A model generated the notes under the pieces. The model was not told where the DNA came from and searched no databases. It was given only the letters and a program-made list of their open reading frames with translations. Shown here in pieces: positions 8,277 through 17,007 of a stretch of DNA of 64,000 nt. Origin of the DNA: Ruegeria sp. Alg231-54 (GTDB taxonomy: Bacteria; Pseudomonadota; Alphaproteobacteria; Rhodobacterales; Rhodobacteraceae). The position numbers were made by a program, and so were the translations under genes. How positions within the stretch are numbered: position 1 is the stretch's first letter; the number at the start of each line of letters is the position of its first letter. The DNA is taken from positions 124,003-188,002 of the forward strand of contig NZ_FREZ01000005.1 of the NCBI RefSeq assembly GCF_900143525.1, in the 5' to 3' direction.

Positions 8277-9499
8277 TGAGCAATACCTGCCTGAAGTGCG
8301 GCAGCGTCGATGATCTCCAGCGCATCGGCGTTTCCGGCAAAGACTGCCATGGCTTCGTTCCTTATGTCGATCGCGCGCTGTCCTTCGCCCAGAACGCCCA
8401 GTGCAGCGATCAGACGGGCCCAATCCTCGGGCGCGCCTCCTTCGGTGGCCAACCGGTCGGAGAGCTGATTAACCATGCCTCGGATCATCTCTTGTCGTTC
8501 TTCCGGGGTCAGCGCAGCGGCAGCCTCGACGTCATCCTGGCTTGGGCCGGGTCCTGCGGGGGCCGAAACCTCGGGCGCGTTGAACACCCCTGCGCGAAAG
8601 GCCAGCTCATCCAGTTGGGCCAGAATTGCGTCGACCCATGGCGCGCCGGCCGGTGCGTTGCGCAATGCGTCGGTCCAGATGCGATACCCGATGTCGGGGC
8701 GCCCGACCTGCACCATCATCTGGCCAAGGTAATACAGCGCCGGGCCATGTCGCGGATCGCGTTTTAACGCTTCGCGCAATGCAGCTTCGGCTTCGGGGGA
8801 TACATATCCACCCGCCGACAAGATCATCATTTCGGCCAGATGCGAATAAGCGTCTGCAGGGACAGCGTCGCCAGACAATTCGATCACGCGCAGCTGGGCC
8901 TTGTAAGCGGCCGAAAAGTTGCCTGCGTTCGCCTCGTGTTGCGCCAAAAGAACATGGCCTTGCAGGTCATCGGGACGCGCTTCGACGGTTTCACGTAACT
9001 GCTCCAAAAGCGCCGCATAGCTTTTTTCCAGCTGCGGCAGGGGGGCTGGTGTTGTGGTGGCTTCGAATTCAGCTTGGCTGGGGCGTTCCGCACGCAAGGT
9101 TTCCGCTCGATCAATGCGCAGCGACAGAGGTTGATCCGGCAGCCCCGCCGCACCCATCCGGTCGTACATCCAGGCCGCACCGCCGACCAGGATGAGACCC
9201 ACGGCTGCGATCGTGGTGACCGAGGCCCAAAGTGGCGGTCCCGGTCGGGTGGACTGTGCCTGTATCTGTGCGTCTGCGGCCAGAATACGGCGTGAAATCT
9301 CGGTGCGTACACGCTCGGCATCTGCTTCCCCGATGACACCTCGGGCCAGATCCTTGTCCACGCCCGCCAATTGTTCTCGATAAACACGCAGGTCATAGGC
9401 CGCTGCGGGTTCGCGTGTGTCACGCGAGCGCAGGATAGAATAGCCTAGGAACACTGCAGTCACGGCAGCTGTTAGGATGATCAGGACCCAGAACGACAT
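8273..9499 (-). CDS. ccmI: Cytochrome c maturation protein CcmI
   Basis: 408 residues. CcmI holds apocytochrome c and presents it to the CcmF/H haem ligation complex on the periplasmic side. Seen: an N-terminal membrane helix, a cytoplasmic leucine-zipper-like loop (YREQLAGVDKDLARGVIGEADAERVRTEI is diagnostic), a second helix near residue 100 (TIAAVGLILVGGAAWMY) and a periplasmic domain with TPR-like repeats (GHVLLAQHEANAGNFSAAYKA; ALKRDPRHGPALYYLGQMM). The ATG at 9499 has a GGAGAAG site; the frame open to 9586 lacks one. It lies 35 kb from ccmABCDG, a split found in other Rhodobacterales. Confidence 0.93.
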   Translation of the reverse strand: MSFWVLIILTAAVTAVFLGYSILRSRDTREPAAAYDLRVYREQLAGVDKDLARGVIGEADAERVRTEISRRILAADAQIQAQSTRPGPPLWASVTTIAAVGLILVGGAAWMYDRMGAAGLPDQPLSLRIDRAETLRAERPSQAEFEATTTPAPLPQLEKSYAALLEQLRETVEARPDDLQGHVLLAQHEANAGNFSAAYKAQLRVIELSGDAVPADAYSHLAEMMILSAGGYVSPEAEAALREALKRDPRHGPALYYLGQMMVQVGRPDIGYRIWTDALRNAPAGAPWVDAILAQLDELAFRAGVFNAPEVSAPAGPGPSQDDVEAAAALTPEERQEMIRGMVNQLSDRLATEGGAPEDWARLIAALGVLGEGQRAIDIRNEAMAVFAGNADALEIIDAAALQAGIAQ

Positions 9500-9578
9500 G
9501 GCTTCTCCGAAGTGGCTGCCCTGACTTAGACCTCTCGGCGGGCCGACAAAAGGGACAAATGGCCGCTGGCCGACTTCG

Positions 9579-9616
9579 TGTCGCAATAATGGGGCCTATG
9601 TCGCAATAGTGCGATA
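9579..9616. promoter_or_regulatory. Direct repeats, candidate operator of the sarcosine oxidase operon
   Basis: TGTCGCAATA occurs at 9579-9588 and again at 9599-9608, exactly 20 bp apart, so both lie on the same face of the helix. The second copy also forms a small dyad TCGCA-ATAG-TGCGA (9601-9614). Same-face direct repeats are the usual layout for AraC-family activators, and sarcosine operons are controlled by such proteins (SouR/GbdR) in Pseudomonas. The site is 90-120 bp before soxB and upstream of divergent ccmI. Confidence 0.45.
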
Positions 9617-9695
9617 TTACGGCGTTGAACGGCAGGGGCGCGCTGGCGTTACGCGGCATATCTTCGCGCAATCACCGAACCGGATGGATTCGCCT

Positions 9696-10940
9696 ATGAA
9701 ACACTATTCAGCCTTTGCTGTAGCGCGCGAAGCGCTGCGCTATCACACCGGATGGGAACGCGCCTGGCGTTCGCCCGAACCCAAGAAGAAATACGACGTG
9801 ATCATCGTTGGTGCGGGCGGTCATGGTCTGGCCACAGCATATTATCTGGGTAAGAACTACGGCATCCAGAATGTCGCCGTGATCGAAAAAGGCTGGCTGG
9901 GCGGTGGTAACACCGGTCGGAACACGACTATCATCCGCTCAAACTATCTGCAGGACCCTTCGGCAGCGATCTACGAAAAAGCGCGTAGCCTGTACGAGGA
10001 TCTGAGCCAGGAACTGAACTATAACATCATGTTCAGCCCCCGTGGCGTCATGATGCTGGCGCAGACTCAACACGAAATTCGCGGCTATCAGCGCACGGCA
10101 CATGCCAACGCTTTGCAAGGTGTGCAGACCGAGTGGATCACCCCTGAGCGCGTTAAGGAGCTGGTACCGATTATCAACATCGACGGCCCGCGCTATCCGG
10201 TTCTGGGCGCATTGTGGCAGGAACGCGGGGGCACCGCTCGTCACGACGCCGTGGCTTGGGGATATGCGCGCGCCTGTTCCGCAATGGGCATGGACATCAT
10301 CCAGCAATGCGAGGTCAAAGGCGTCAGGTCTGAGAATGGCCGCGTCGTTGGCGTCGATACCACCAAGGGTTCGATTGACTGTGACAAGCTGGGTATGGTG
10401 GTTGCGGGCCATTCCGGTCAGCTGGCCGAGATGGCGGGCTTCCGTTTGCCGCTTGAAGCCATTGCCCTGCAGGCGTTGGTGTCCGAGCCGATCAAGCCCT
10501 GCATGGACGTGGTGGTGATGGCCAACACCGTGCATGGCTATATGTCTCAGTCCGACAAGGGTGAGATGGTGATCGGCGGCGGCACTGATGCCTTCAACAA
10601 CTACACCCAGCGCGGCAGCTTCCATCATATCGAAGAAACCGTTCGCGCACTGGTCGAAACCTTCCCGATGATCTCGCGCCTGAAGATGCTGCGCCAGTGG
10701 GGCGGGATTGTGGACATGACCGGTGACCGGTCTCCGATCCTGTCAAAAACGCCTTTGGGCGGCTGCTTTATCAACTGTGGCTGGGGCACGGGTGGCTTCA
10801 AGTCGATCCCTGGATCGGGATGGGGCATGGCGCAGCTGATGGCCACAGGTCACTCACCGCTGACCGAAGCCTTTACGCTGGATCGCTTCAAAGAGGGCCG
10901 CTTCATCGACGAAAGCGTCGCCGCCGGGGTGGCGCACTGA
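9696..10940 (+). CDS. soxB: Sarcosine oxidase subunit beta
   Basis: 414 residues from the ATG at 9696, where the family N-terminus MKHYSAFAVAREALRYHTGW begins. It binds FAD and the covalent FMN shared with alpha, and oxidises sarcosine to glycine. VIIVGAGGHGLATAYYLGK is the dinucleotide-binding fold at about residue 35, followed by GGGNTGRNTTIIRSNYL, the usual beta-subunit block. IVDMTGDRSPILSKTP and NCGWGTGGFKSIPGSG mark the C-terminal FAD/substrate region. It leads the soxBDAG operon, interrupted downstream by a methyltransferase gene. Sarcosine arises from glycine betaine, common in marine settings. Confidence 0.95.
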   Translation: MKHYSAFAVAREALRYHTGWERAWRSPEPKKKYDVIIVGAGGHGLATAYYLGKNYGIQNVAVIEKGWLGGGNTGRNTTIIRSNYLQDPSAAIYEKARSLYEDLSQELNYNIMFSPRGVMMLAQTQHEIRGYQRTAHANALQGVQTEWITPERVKELVPIINIDGPRYPVLGALWQERGGTARHDAVAWGYARACSAMGMDIIQQCEVKGVRSENGRVVGVDTTKGSIDCDKLGMVVAGHSGQLAEMAGFRLPLEAIALQALVSEPIKPCMDVVVMANTVHGYMSQSDKGEMVIGGGTDAFNNYTQRGSFHHIEETVRALVETFPMISRLKMLRQWGGIVDMTGDRSPILSKTPLGGCFINCGWGTGGFKSIPGSGWGMAQLMATGHSPLTEAFTLDRFKEGRFIDESVAAGVAH

Positions 10941-11049
10941 TGCGTGGACTAATGTTCATCCCTGCATATTCCGCTGCACACAATAGTTTGGTTGCGATGC
11001 CGTCGGGTCGCGCTTGTGGCTTCGTTCGTTTGGCGCAAGGAGCAAGCCT

Positions 11050-11847
11050 GTGAACCTGAACGACCTACCGACTTCCGTGCCGGGGCGACCCCGCAAATCC
11101 AAACTTGCCATGCGGGACTTCCTGCTTGCCAGTTTGGATGCCCGGGCCGGGCACATGCACGTTGTTCAGGTCGGTGCAAATGACGGTAAACTGGAGGACC
11201 CACTATTTCGCTATTGGTCAAAAGACACTTGGACAGGTGTGCTTATTGAACCGCATCCGGTTTACTTCAAGGAACTTGAGGGCTTGCATGGCAAAAATCC
11301 AAACGTTGTCTTGGTGAACGCTGCGGTTTCTGAGTCACCGGGTACGATGGCATTGTATCATATGGATGAACGCCTGAGGAGCAGCTGCCCGGGATGGCTG
11401 CGTGGATGTGCTTCCGTCGAAAAAGGTCGAATGGAAAGCGCGGTGCAACGTGCCAATCGCAAACAGGGATTAACTATTCCGGAAAGCGCGGTTGTCAGCA
11501 CAGAAGTGCGTACCAGACGTTTGGATGATATTCTGACTGAGCATGGAACTCGCAAAGCTGATGTACTTGTGGTGGACGTTGAGGGACACGAAGTCGCTGT
11601 CCTAAACAGCGTCGACTTTTCCAGCCTCGAAACCAAGGTTGCCTTGATCGAATGCAATGTTGGCAATCGTGAATCCAAGGGATCGATCGTTTCCACATTA
11701 AATGCTGCTGGAATGATTGCGTATCAGATTGCGGATGACATTGTCGGAGTGCGCCCAAACGCCAACACTATCCCCATCGAAGCCATGTTCCACTTTGAAA
11801 ACATGGTTCCATTGGCTGTCGAAGAACAGCCCGTACCTACTCAATGA
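11050..11847 (+). CDS. FkbM-family methyltransferase inserted in the sox operon
   Basis: 265 residues. The SAM-binding motif is HVVQVGANDGKLEDPLF near residue 45, then GVLIEPHPVYFKEL, and the family's VLVVDVEGHEVAVLNSVDF, as in FkbM methyltransferases that O-methylate sugars or other small molecules. The GTG at 11050 is chosen for its AAGGAG site 7 bp upstream. The gene sits between soxB and soxD, same strand, 19 bp before soxD; it is not part of known sarcosine oxidase operons. It is AT-richer than its neighbours (27 of 60 bases G+C in 11641-11700), so a transferred insertion is likely. The substrate is unknown. Confidence 0.8.
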   Translation: MNLNDLPTSVPGRPRKSKLAMRDFLLASLDARAGHMHVVQVGANDGKLEDPLFRYWSKDTWTGVLIEPHPVYFKELEGLHGKNPNVVLVNAAVSESPGTMALYHMDERLRSSCPGWLRGCASVEKGRMESAVQRANRKQGLTIPESAVVSTEVRTRRLDDILTEHGTRKADVLVVDVEGHEVAVLNSVDFSSLETKVALIECNVGNRESKGSIVSTLNAAGMIAYQIADDIVGVRPNANTIPIEAMFHFENMVPLAVEEQPVPTQ

Positions 11848-11866
11848 AAATAGGTGTGATGAACAA

Positions 11867-12196
11867 ATGCTGATCCTGAACTGCCCGTATTGCGGCGTCG
11901 ACGCCGAAGAATCTGAACTGTCCGCCGGAGGTGAGGCGCATCTGAAACGCTTCGGTCCCGGCTCGTCGGATGTCGAATTCCACGACTACCTGTTCATGCG
12001 TGAAAACCCCAAAGGCGTTCATTTCGAACGCTGGCGCCACAGCAACGGCTGCGGCAAGTGGTTCCACGCCGTTCGCTGCACACAAACGCTCGAAGTGTTC
12101 GGAACCTATTCCGCCCAGACCACCGAGCCGCCGAAAGAACTCAAGGACGCGATCACTGCAAAGCGCCCTGGCTGGACGTGGAGAGAGTACGAATGA
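11867..12196 (+). CDS. soxD: Sarcosine oxidase subunit delta
   Basis: 109 residues. Delta is the small zinc-binding subunit of the heterotetramer. The N-terminal LNCPYCGVDAEESELSAGGEAH and HSNGCGKWFHAVRCTQT hold the cysteine/histidine ligands expected for zinc, and the C-terminus PGWTWREYE fits the family. The ATG at 11867 is chosen because the frame upstream lies in the methyltransferase gene. It is followed after 43 bp by soxA. Confidence 0.93.
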   Translation: MLILNCPYCGVDAEESELSAGGEAHLKRFGPGSSDVEFHDYLFMRENPKGVHFERWRHSNGCGKWFHAVRCTQTLEVFGTYSAQTTEPPKELKDAITAKRPGWTWREYE

Positions 12197-12239
12197 TCCG
12201 CGCTGCCATCCCTAATTCCGCCTGCGAAAGGTCCGCAAC

Positions 12240-15200
12240 ATGAGCACCCGTCTCGCAAAACAAGGCCGGCTGATTGACCGGTCGAAACAGGTCACCTTTA
12301 CCTTCAACGGCACCTCGATGCAGGGGTACGAGGGCGACACGCTTGCCTCGGCCCTGCTGGCCAATGATCAGATGATGATAGGCCGGTCATTCAAATACCA
12401 CCGGCCGCGCGGTGTTGTCGCCAGCGGTGCGGAAGAGCCGAACGCTTTGGTTGGCCTGGGGCAGGGCAACCGGTTCGAGCCGAACCAGCGCGCCACAACG
12501 ACCGAGCTGTTCAACGGTCTGACGTCACTTTCACAGAACCACTGGCCGAACCTGGAATTCGACATCGGTGCCGTGAACACAGCGCTGGCGCGGTTCCTAC
12601 CGGCGGGCTTCTACTACAAGACGTTCATCCACCCCAAGCCATTCTGGAAACACGTCTACGAGCCGATCATCCGGCGGTCGGCCGGTCTGGGTAAAGCACC
12701 CGACAAGGACAACCGCGACGCGGATACCTATGAGCACTTCTACGCCTTCACCGACGTTCTGGTGATCGGTGGCGGCGTCGCCGGGTTGCAGGCGGCCATG
12801 GCTGCGGCCGAGACCGGTGCCAAGGTTCTGCTGATCGAGCAAACCGCGCATTGGGGTGGGCGTGCTCCGGTCGATGGCGGGACCATCAATGATGAGCCTG
12901 TGGATAAGTTCGTGGAACAAATGGTTTCCAAACTGGAAACAATGGACAACGTTATCATGCGCAACCGCTGCATGGGCGCGGGCGTCTACGACCATGGTTA
13001 TGTGCTGGGGTATGAGCGTCTGAACGACCATAAACCGGGCACACAAGGTCCACGTCATCGCCTGTGGCGTATCCGGGCCAAGCAGGTCGTCACTGCGACA
13101 GGCGCAATCGAACGTCCGCTGTCATTTGCGGGCAATGATGTGCCGGGCGTCATGCTGGCCGCGGCCATGCGCGACTATGTGGTGAATTGGGGCGTAACCC
13201 CGGGCGAACGTGTGATCGTTGCGACCAACAATGACGACGCATATCGCACAGCGATCATCCTCAAACAGGCGGGTGTCGATGTTCTGCGTGTTATTGATGC
13301 GCGCGCTGCGGCCGGACCGCTGGCCGAAGAGGCGCGACAGCTTGGCATCCGGGTCGACCCCGGCAAAGCCATTGCCAAAGTCAAAGGCGGCAAGCGCGTT
13401 AAAAAGGTCGAAATCTGCAATCAGGAAGGTATCGGTGGCGCTCGCGAAGAAGTTGAGTGCGACGCGGTTGCCATGTCTGGCGGTTGGTCCCCGGTTGTTC
13501 ACATGTGGTCGCATTGCGGCGGCAAGCTGATTTGGGACGAGGCGCACGCGCATTTCCGCCCTGATCCGGCGCGGCCACCACTGGGGGCCAACGGCGAGGG
13601 ATTTGTTGTGGCTGCCGGTGCGTCTAATGGCCCTCTGGCATTGGGCGATGTCCTGACGGACGCGCACGCTGCGGGCAAAGCGGCCGCCAAAGCAGCTGGC
13701 TTCAAGCCAAAGAACACCAAAGCTCCGGCTGGTGAGGCCACGAAAGAGGCCGCTATGCAAGCGGTCTGGCTGATGCCCGCCAACGCCGAAGTGCAGTTAC
13801 GCATGAAATCCTGGCTGGACTTCCAGAACGACGTCAAAGTCTCTGACGTGCAACTGGCCGCGCGCGAGGGCTATGAAAGCGTCGAGCATACTAAGCGATA
13901 CACTACACTGGGTATGGCGACAGATCAGGGTAAGTTAAGCAATATCAACGGGCTGGCGATTCTTGCTGATGCACTGGAATCGGAAATTCCGAAGGTGGGC
14001 ACCACCACGTTCCGTCCGCCATACACGCCCATTTCGATGGGGGCGATTGGGGGCGAAGCGCGTGGCGACGTGTTCCAACCGATCCGTCAGACGCCGATGC
14101 ACAACTGGCACGACAAGAACGGCGCGGATTGGGAACCGGTCGGCCACTGGCGCCGGAACTACGCATATGTGCGCCCCGGTGAGTCCGTGCACGACGCAGT
14201 AAACCGTGAGGTCAAGAACACCCGCGAAAACCTTGGTCTGCTGGACGCGTCCACACTGGGTAAACTGATCGTCAAAGGCCCGGACGCCGGCAAGTTCCTC
14301 GACATGATGTACACCAACATGATGTCCACGCTGAAGGTCGGCAAATGCCGCTATGGCCTGATGTGTTCGGAAAACGGGTTCCTGATCGACGACGGTGTTG
14401 TGGCCCGCATCGACGAGGATACCTGGCTGTGCCACACAACCACCGGCGGAGCGGAGCGCATCCATGCCCATATGGAGGAATGGCTGCAGACTGAGTGGTG
14501 GGACTGGAAAGTCTACGTCGCCAACGTGACCGAGCAATACGCGCAGGTCGCGGTGGTTGGCCCCAACGCCCGCAAGGTGTTGGAAAAATTGGGCGGTACG
14601 GATGTTTCGAAAGAAGCGCTGCCCTTCATGGAATGGCGTGATGGCAAGATCGGTGAGTTTGACTGCCGCGCTTACCGCATCTCGTTCTCTGGCGAGTTGT
14701 CTTATGAGATCGCGGTTCCCGCATCGCAGGGTCAGGCGTTCTGGGATGCCCTGACGGAGGCGGGCAAAGAATTCGGCGTGATGCCTTACGGCACGGAATG
14801 TCTGCACATCCTGCGGGCCGAGAAGGGCTTTATCATGATCGGGGACGAGACCGACGGCACCGTGATCCCGCAGGATCTGGGGCTGAACTGGGCGCTTTCG
14901 AAAAAGAAAGAGGACTACCTCGGAAAACGTGCCCATTCGCGCAGCCACATGGCCGATCCGGACCGCTGGAAACTGGTTGGTCTTGAGACTGTGGATGGTT
15001 CGGTCATCCCTGACGGAGCTTACGCAGTCGGCGAGGGCGTCAATGCCAACGGGCAGCGCAATATGATCGGGCGGGTGACCTCGACCTATTACTCGGCCAA
15101 TCTGGGCAAGGGCATCGCAATGGGTCTGATCAAGCACGGTCCCGACCGCATGGGCGAGATCGTCGAGTTCCCGGGTACCGATGGCAAAACCTACAAAGCT

Positions 15201-15254
15201 AAGATCGTGGACCCGATCTTCTTCGATAAGGACGGGGAGAAGCAGAATGTCTGA
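12240..15254 (+). CDS. soxA: Sarcosine oxidase subunit alpha
   Basis: 1004 residues, the usual full length. Layout: an N-terminal 2Fe-2S-ferredoxin-like fold without cluster (GYEGDTLASALLAND, FKYHRPRGVVASG), a NAD-binding pyridine nucleotide-disulfide reductase-like core (VLVIGGGVAGLQAAMAAAETG near residue 175, VTATGAIERPLSFAGND), and a C-terminal aminomethyltransferase/GcvT-like domain (about 600-1000) that binds tetrahydrofolate and captures the methyl group as methylene-THF. YGLMCSENGFLIDDGVV and FSGELSYEIAVP are GcvT-family blocks. The last 8 bp overlap soxG. Confidence 0.96.
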   Translation: MSTRLAKQGRLIDRSKQVTFTFNGTSMQGYEGDTLASALLANDQMMIGRSFKYHRPRGVVASGAEEPNALVGLGQGNRFEPNQRATTTELFNGLTSLSQNHWPNLEFDIGAVNTALARFLPAGFYYKTFIHPKPFWKHVYEPIIRRSAGLGKAPDKDNRDADTYEHFYAFTDVLVIGGGVAGLQAAMAAAETGAKVLLIEQTAHWGGRAPVDGGTINDEPVDKFVEQMVSKLETMDNVIMRNRCMGAGVYDHGYVLGYERLNDHKPGTQGPRHRLWRIRAKQVVTATGAIERPLSFAGNDVPGVMLAAAMRDYVVNWGVTPGERVIVATNNDDAYRTAIILKQAGVDVLRVIDARAAAGPLAEEARQLGIRVDPGKAIAKVKGGKRVKKVEICNQEGIGGAREEVECDAVAMSGGWSPVVHMWSHCGGKLIWDEAHAHFRPDPARPPLGANGEGFVVAAGASNGPLALGDVLTDAHAAGKAAAKAAGFKPKNTKAPAGEATKEAAMQAVWLMPANAEVQLRMKSWLDFQNDVKVSDVQLAAREGYESVEHTKRYTTLGMATDQGKLSNINGLAILADALESEIPKVGTTTFRPPYTPISMGAIGGEARGDVFQPIRQTPMHNWHDKNGADWEPVGHWRRNYAYVRPGESVHDAVNREVKNTRENLGLLDASTLGKLIVKGPDAGKFLDMMYTNMMSTLKVGKCRYGLMCSENGFLIDDGVVARIDEDTWLCHTTTGGAERIHAHMEEWLQTEWWDWKVYVANVTEQYAQVAVVGPNARKVLEKLGGTDVSKEALPFMEWRDGKIGEFDCRAYRISFSGELSYEIAVPASQGQAFWDALTEAGKEFGVMPYGTECLHILRAEKGFIMIGDETDGTVIPQDLGLNWALSKKKEDYLGKRAHSRSHMADPDRWKLVGLETVDGSVIPDGAYAVGEGVNANGQRNMIGRVTSTYYSANLGKGIAMGLIKHGPDRMGEIVEFPGTDGKTYKAKIVDPIFFDKDGEKQNV

Positions 15255-15813
15255 ACCCATCAGCGCACTGAACCACGCAAGCTATGATGGCATCGCCAAG
15301 GTCCGGGAATGTGGCCTGCAGGGTATGATTACCTTGCGCGGCGACCTGTCCGACAAGGTGTTGGCCAAGGCCGTCAAGGACGCAACGGGTCAGAAGATGC
15401 CCGGTCAGCGCGAAGCCTTGGTCTACGGTGATTCCGGCGTCTGCTGGATGTCCACCGATGAATTGTTGGTGCTTGTTCCTTACGCCGAGGTTGAGGCCAA
15501 ACTGGCGGCCATGACCAACGCGCTAAGCGGTACACACGCGTTGGCCGTCAACGTCTCGGACGCCCGCGCCGTGTTCAGTATCTCGGGCAGCAATGCGCGT
15601 GAGGTGTTGGGCAAACTTGCCCCAGTCGAGCTGTCGGCTGAGGCATTTCAACCCGGTCAGATCCGCCGCTCGCGCTTGGCTCAGGTGGCAGGGGCGTTCT
15701 GGATGGATGACGCTGAAACCTTCCGCGTTGTCTGTTTCCGATCGGCCGCGGACTACGTGTTCAAGCTGCTTAAAGTTGCGGCGCAGCCCGGCAGCGAGGT
15801 TGGGGTTTACTGA
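15247..15813 (+). CDS. soxG: Sarcosine oxidase subunit gamma
   Basis: 188 residues, GcvT/YgfZ-like fold. Gamma is the structural fourth subunit of heterotetrameric sarcosine oxidase. The family pattern is seen in ECGLQGMITLRGDLS, ALVYGDSGVCWMSTDELLVLVP, NVSDARAVFSISGSNAREVLGKLAPVEL and RSRLAQVAGAFWMDD. The start at 15247 overlaps the soxA stop, so translation is coupled. The operon ends 20 bp after this gene in a clean terminator, and no glyA, purU or folD gene follows, unlike some sarcosine operons. Confidence 0.93.
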   Translation: MSEPISALNHASYDGIAKVRECGLQGMITLRGDLSDKVLAKAVKDATGQKMPGQREALVYGDSGVCWMSTDELLVLVPYAEVEAKLAAMTNALSGTHALAVNVSDARAVFSISGSNAREVLGKLAPVELSAEAFQPGQIRRSRLAQVAGAFWMDDAETFRVVCFRSAADYVFKLLKVAAQPGSEVGVY

Positions 15814-15832
15814 ACCGAAGTGAACTGAAAAG

Positions 15833-15857
15833 CCCCGGCTACGCCGGGGTTTTCTTT
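15833..15857 (+). terminator. Rho-independent terminator of the sox operon
   Basis: CCCCGGC-TAC-GCCGGGG stem-loop (15833-15849) followed by TTTTCTTT. Confidence 0.9.
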
Positions 15858-15866
15858 ACCCGGTGG

Positions 15867-16043
15867 TTACGCTGCAAACTCCCGAACCATATGGTTTGTT
15901 GGCAGCGCTTGTATGCGCAAAACTGGCGCGATCCAGCCATGGCCGTCCGACTTCGTGATTTCACATTTGTATTCGACAGTATCAGCCAGAACTGATTGTA
16001 CGGAAAAGATCGTCTCAGCAATCCCCGTAGGCGATGCTGTCAT
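15867..16043 (-). CDS. Possible small ORF, 58 aa, unrecognised
   Basis: An ATG at 16043 opens a 58-codon frame ending in TAA at 15867. The translation begins MTASPTGIAETIFSV, contains TVEYKCEITKSDGHGWIAPVL, and ends HMVREFAA. The composition is protein-like, with a K-C-x-hydrophobic stretch and a GWI-P segment reminiscent of small secreted Rhodobacteraceae proteins, but there is no signal peptide and no convincing ribosome site. It may be the 3' remnant of a longer gene. I do not recognise it; the rest of the interval 15858-16144 shows nothing else except the restriction-site cluster noted under findings. Confidence 0.25.
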   Translation of the reverse strand: MTASPTGIAETIFSVQSVLADTVEYKCEITKSDGHGWIAPVLRIQALPTNHMVREFAA

Positions 16044-16144
16044 TTTGCTTTCTAAAAAACTCTTCCGTGGGTGCTATTCAACTAGCACCCGCCAGATTGG
16101 TAAGTGAGGAAACAACCACTTAGACAGGGCTAGCGGCCGCATTA

Positions 16145-16906
16145 CTAGTTAGAAAAAAGTACCGTGCGGTACCGAGTTATTTCCGTTGGGCTGAGCGCTT
16201 TTTGCACATCCAGCGGGCTTCCGGTTTCGTCGCTTACTTCAGAATAAAAGGAGAGGCTTTCCAGCAGGTCCGATGTCCGCTGGTACCTGTCTTCTTCGGG
16301 CAAAAGCGGTGAGTGGAGTGAGAGGTACAGAGTAGGTCGCGTCCGTTTCAACCAGGGCAGGATCGTTGGCAGCACAAAAAACTCAGCCCCCTCAATATCC
16401 ATCTTGACCAGAGATACACCCGACAGGTCATTCGCGGCCTCGAACTGGTCCCATGCGATCGTCAAGGCGTCGTTGCCGTGTGTTCCGTCATGCAAAAGTG
16501 AGCTGGTGGAATCGCCCGGCTCGCCGCGTACCGACGCCATGCGTGCCACTCCGAACTGATCCGACAACGCCACGCCAAAGGCCGAAACGTTGTGGATGTC
16601 GTTCAACTCGAGGTTCCAGGCCAGATGCCGAAATGCCGTCGGGTCCGGTTCGAAACACCAGACGTGCCGCGCCTTGCGGGCACCGTACAGGACCGTGGGG
16701 CCAATCCACGCGCCGATGTCCAGATAATCCCGATCTGCCGACAGATACTTGTCGAGTACCGCGAAGGTTTCAGGCTCCCACTTGCCATCAGACGCCTTGC
16801 GCCAAAATTTCGAATGATAAGGGTCCAGCCGAAACGGCTCGCCATTCAACTGGCCCGCATAGTATCCGCGGGCGCGGTAAAACATCTTGCGCGCCTGTGT
16901 AAGCAT
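16145..16906 (-). CDS. FkbM-family methyltransferase
   Basis: 253 residues from the ATG at 16906, which has a GGAGG site 7 bp away; an in-frame ATG at 16963 lacks one. SAM-binding DYLDIGAWIGPTVLYGARKARHVWCFEPDP is followed by the family signature VSLVKMDIEGAEFFVLPTILPWL. It differs clearly from the FkbM gene inside the sox operon (distinct N-terminus, shorter core), so the two are not a recent duplication. It faces the sox operon end to end and is divergent from sodB. The substrate is unknown; FkbM enzymes often modify surface glycans or lipids. Confidence 0.82.
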   Translation of the reverse strand: MLTQARKMFYRARGYYAGQLNGEPFRLDPYHSKFWRKASDGKWEPETFAVLDKYLSADRDYLDIGAWIGPTVLYGARKARHVWCFEPDPTAFRHLAWNLELNDIHNVSAFGVALSDQFGVARMASVRGEPGDSTSSLLHDGTHGNDALTIAWDQFEAANDLSGVSLVKMDIEGAEFFVLPTILPWLKRTRPTLYLSLHSPLLPEEDRYQRTSDLLESLSFYSEVSDETGSPLDVQKALSPTEITRYRTVLFSN

Positions 16907-17007
16907 CGCCTGCCTCCGGGTTTTCTTGTCTCGGCTCTTGACCTGCGGCGGCTGCCAAAGCATTTAACCTTGGGAACCGCAACTTACATTTTTAACAGGG
17001 GGCCGAT

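Noticed and set aside
13935..15260. 441-codon minus frame inside soxA
   Set aside because: Antisense of soxA; His- and Asp-rich reverse-complement composition with no motif.
15913..16107. 64-codon plus frame after the sox operon
   Set aside because: No ribosome site or recognisable features; the minus frame there is somewhat more protein-like.
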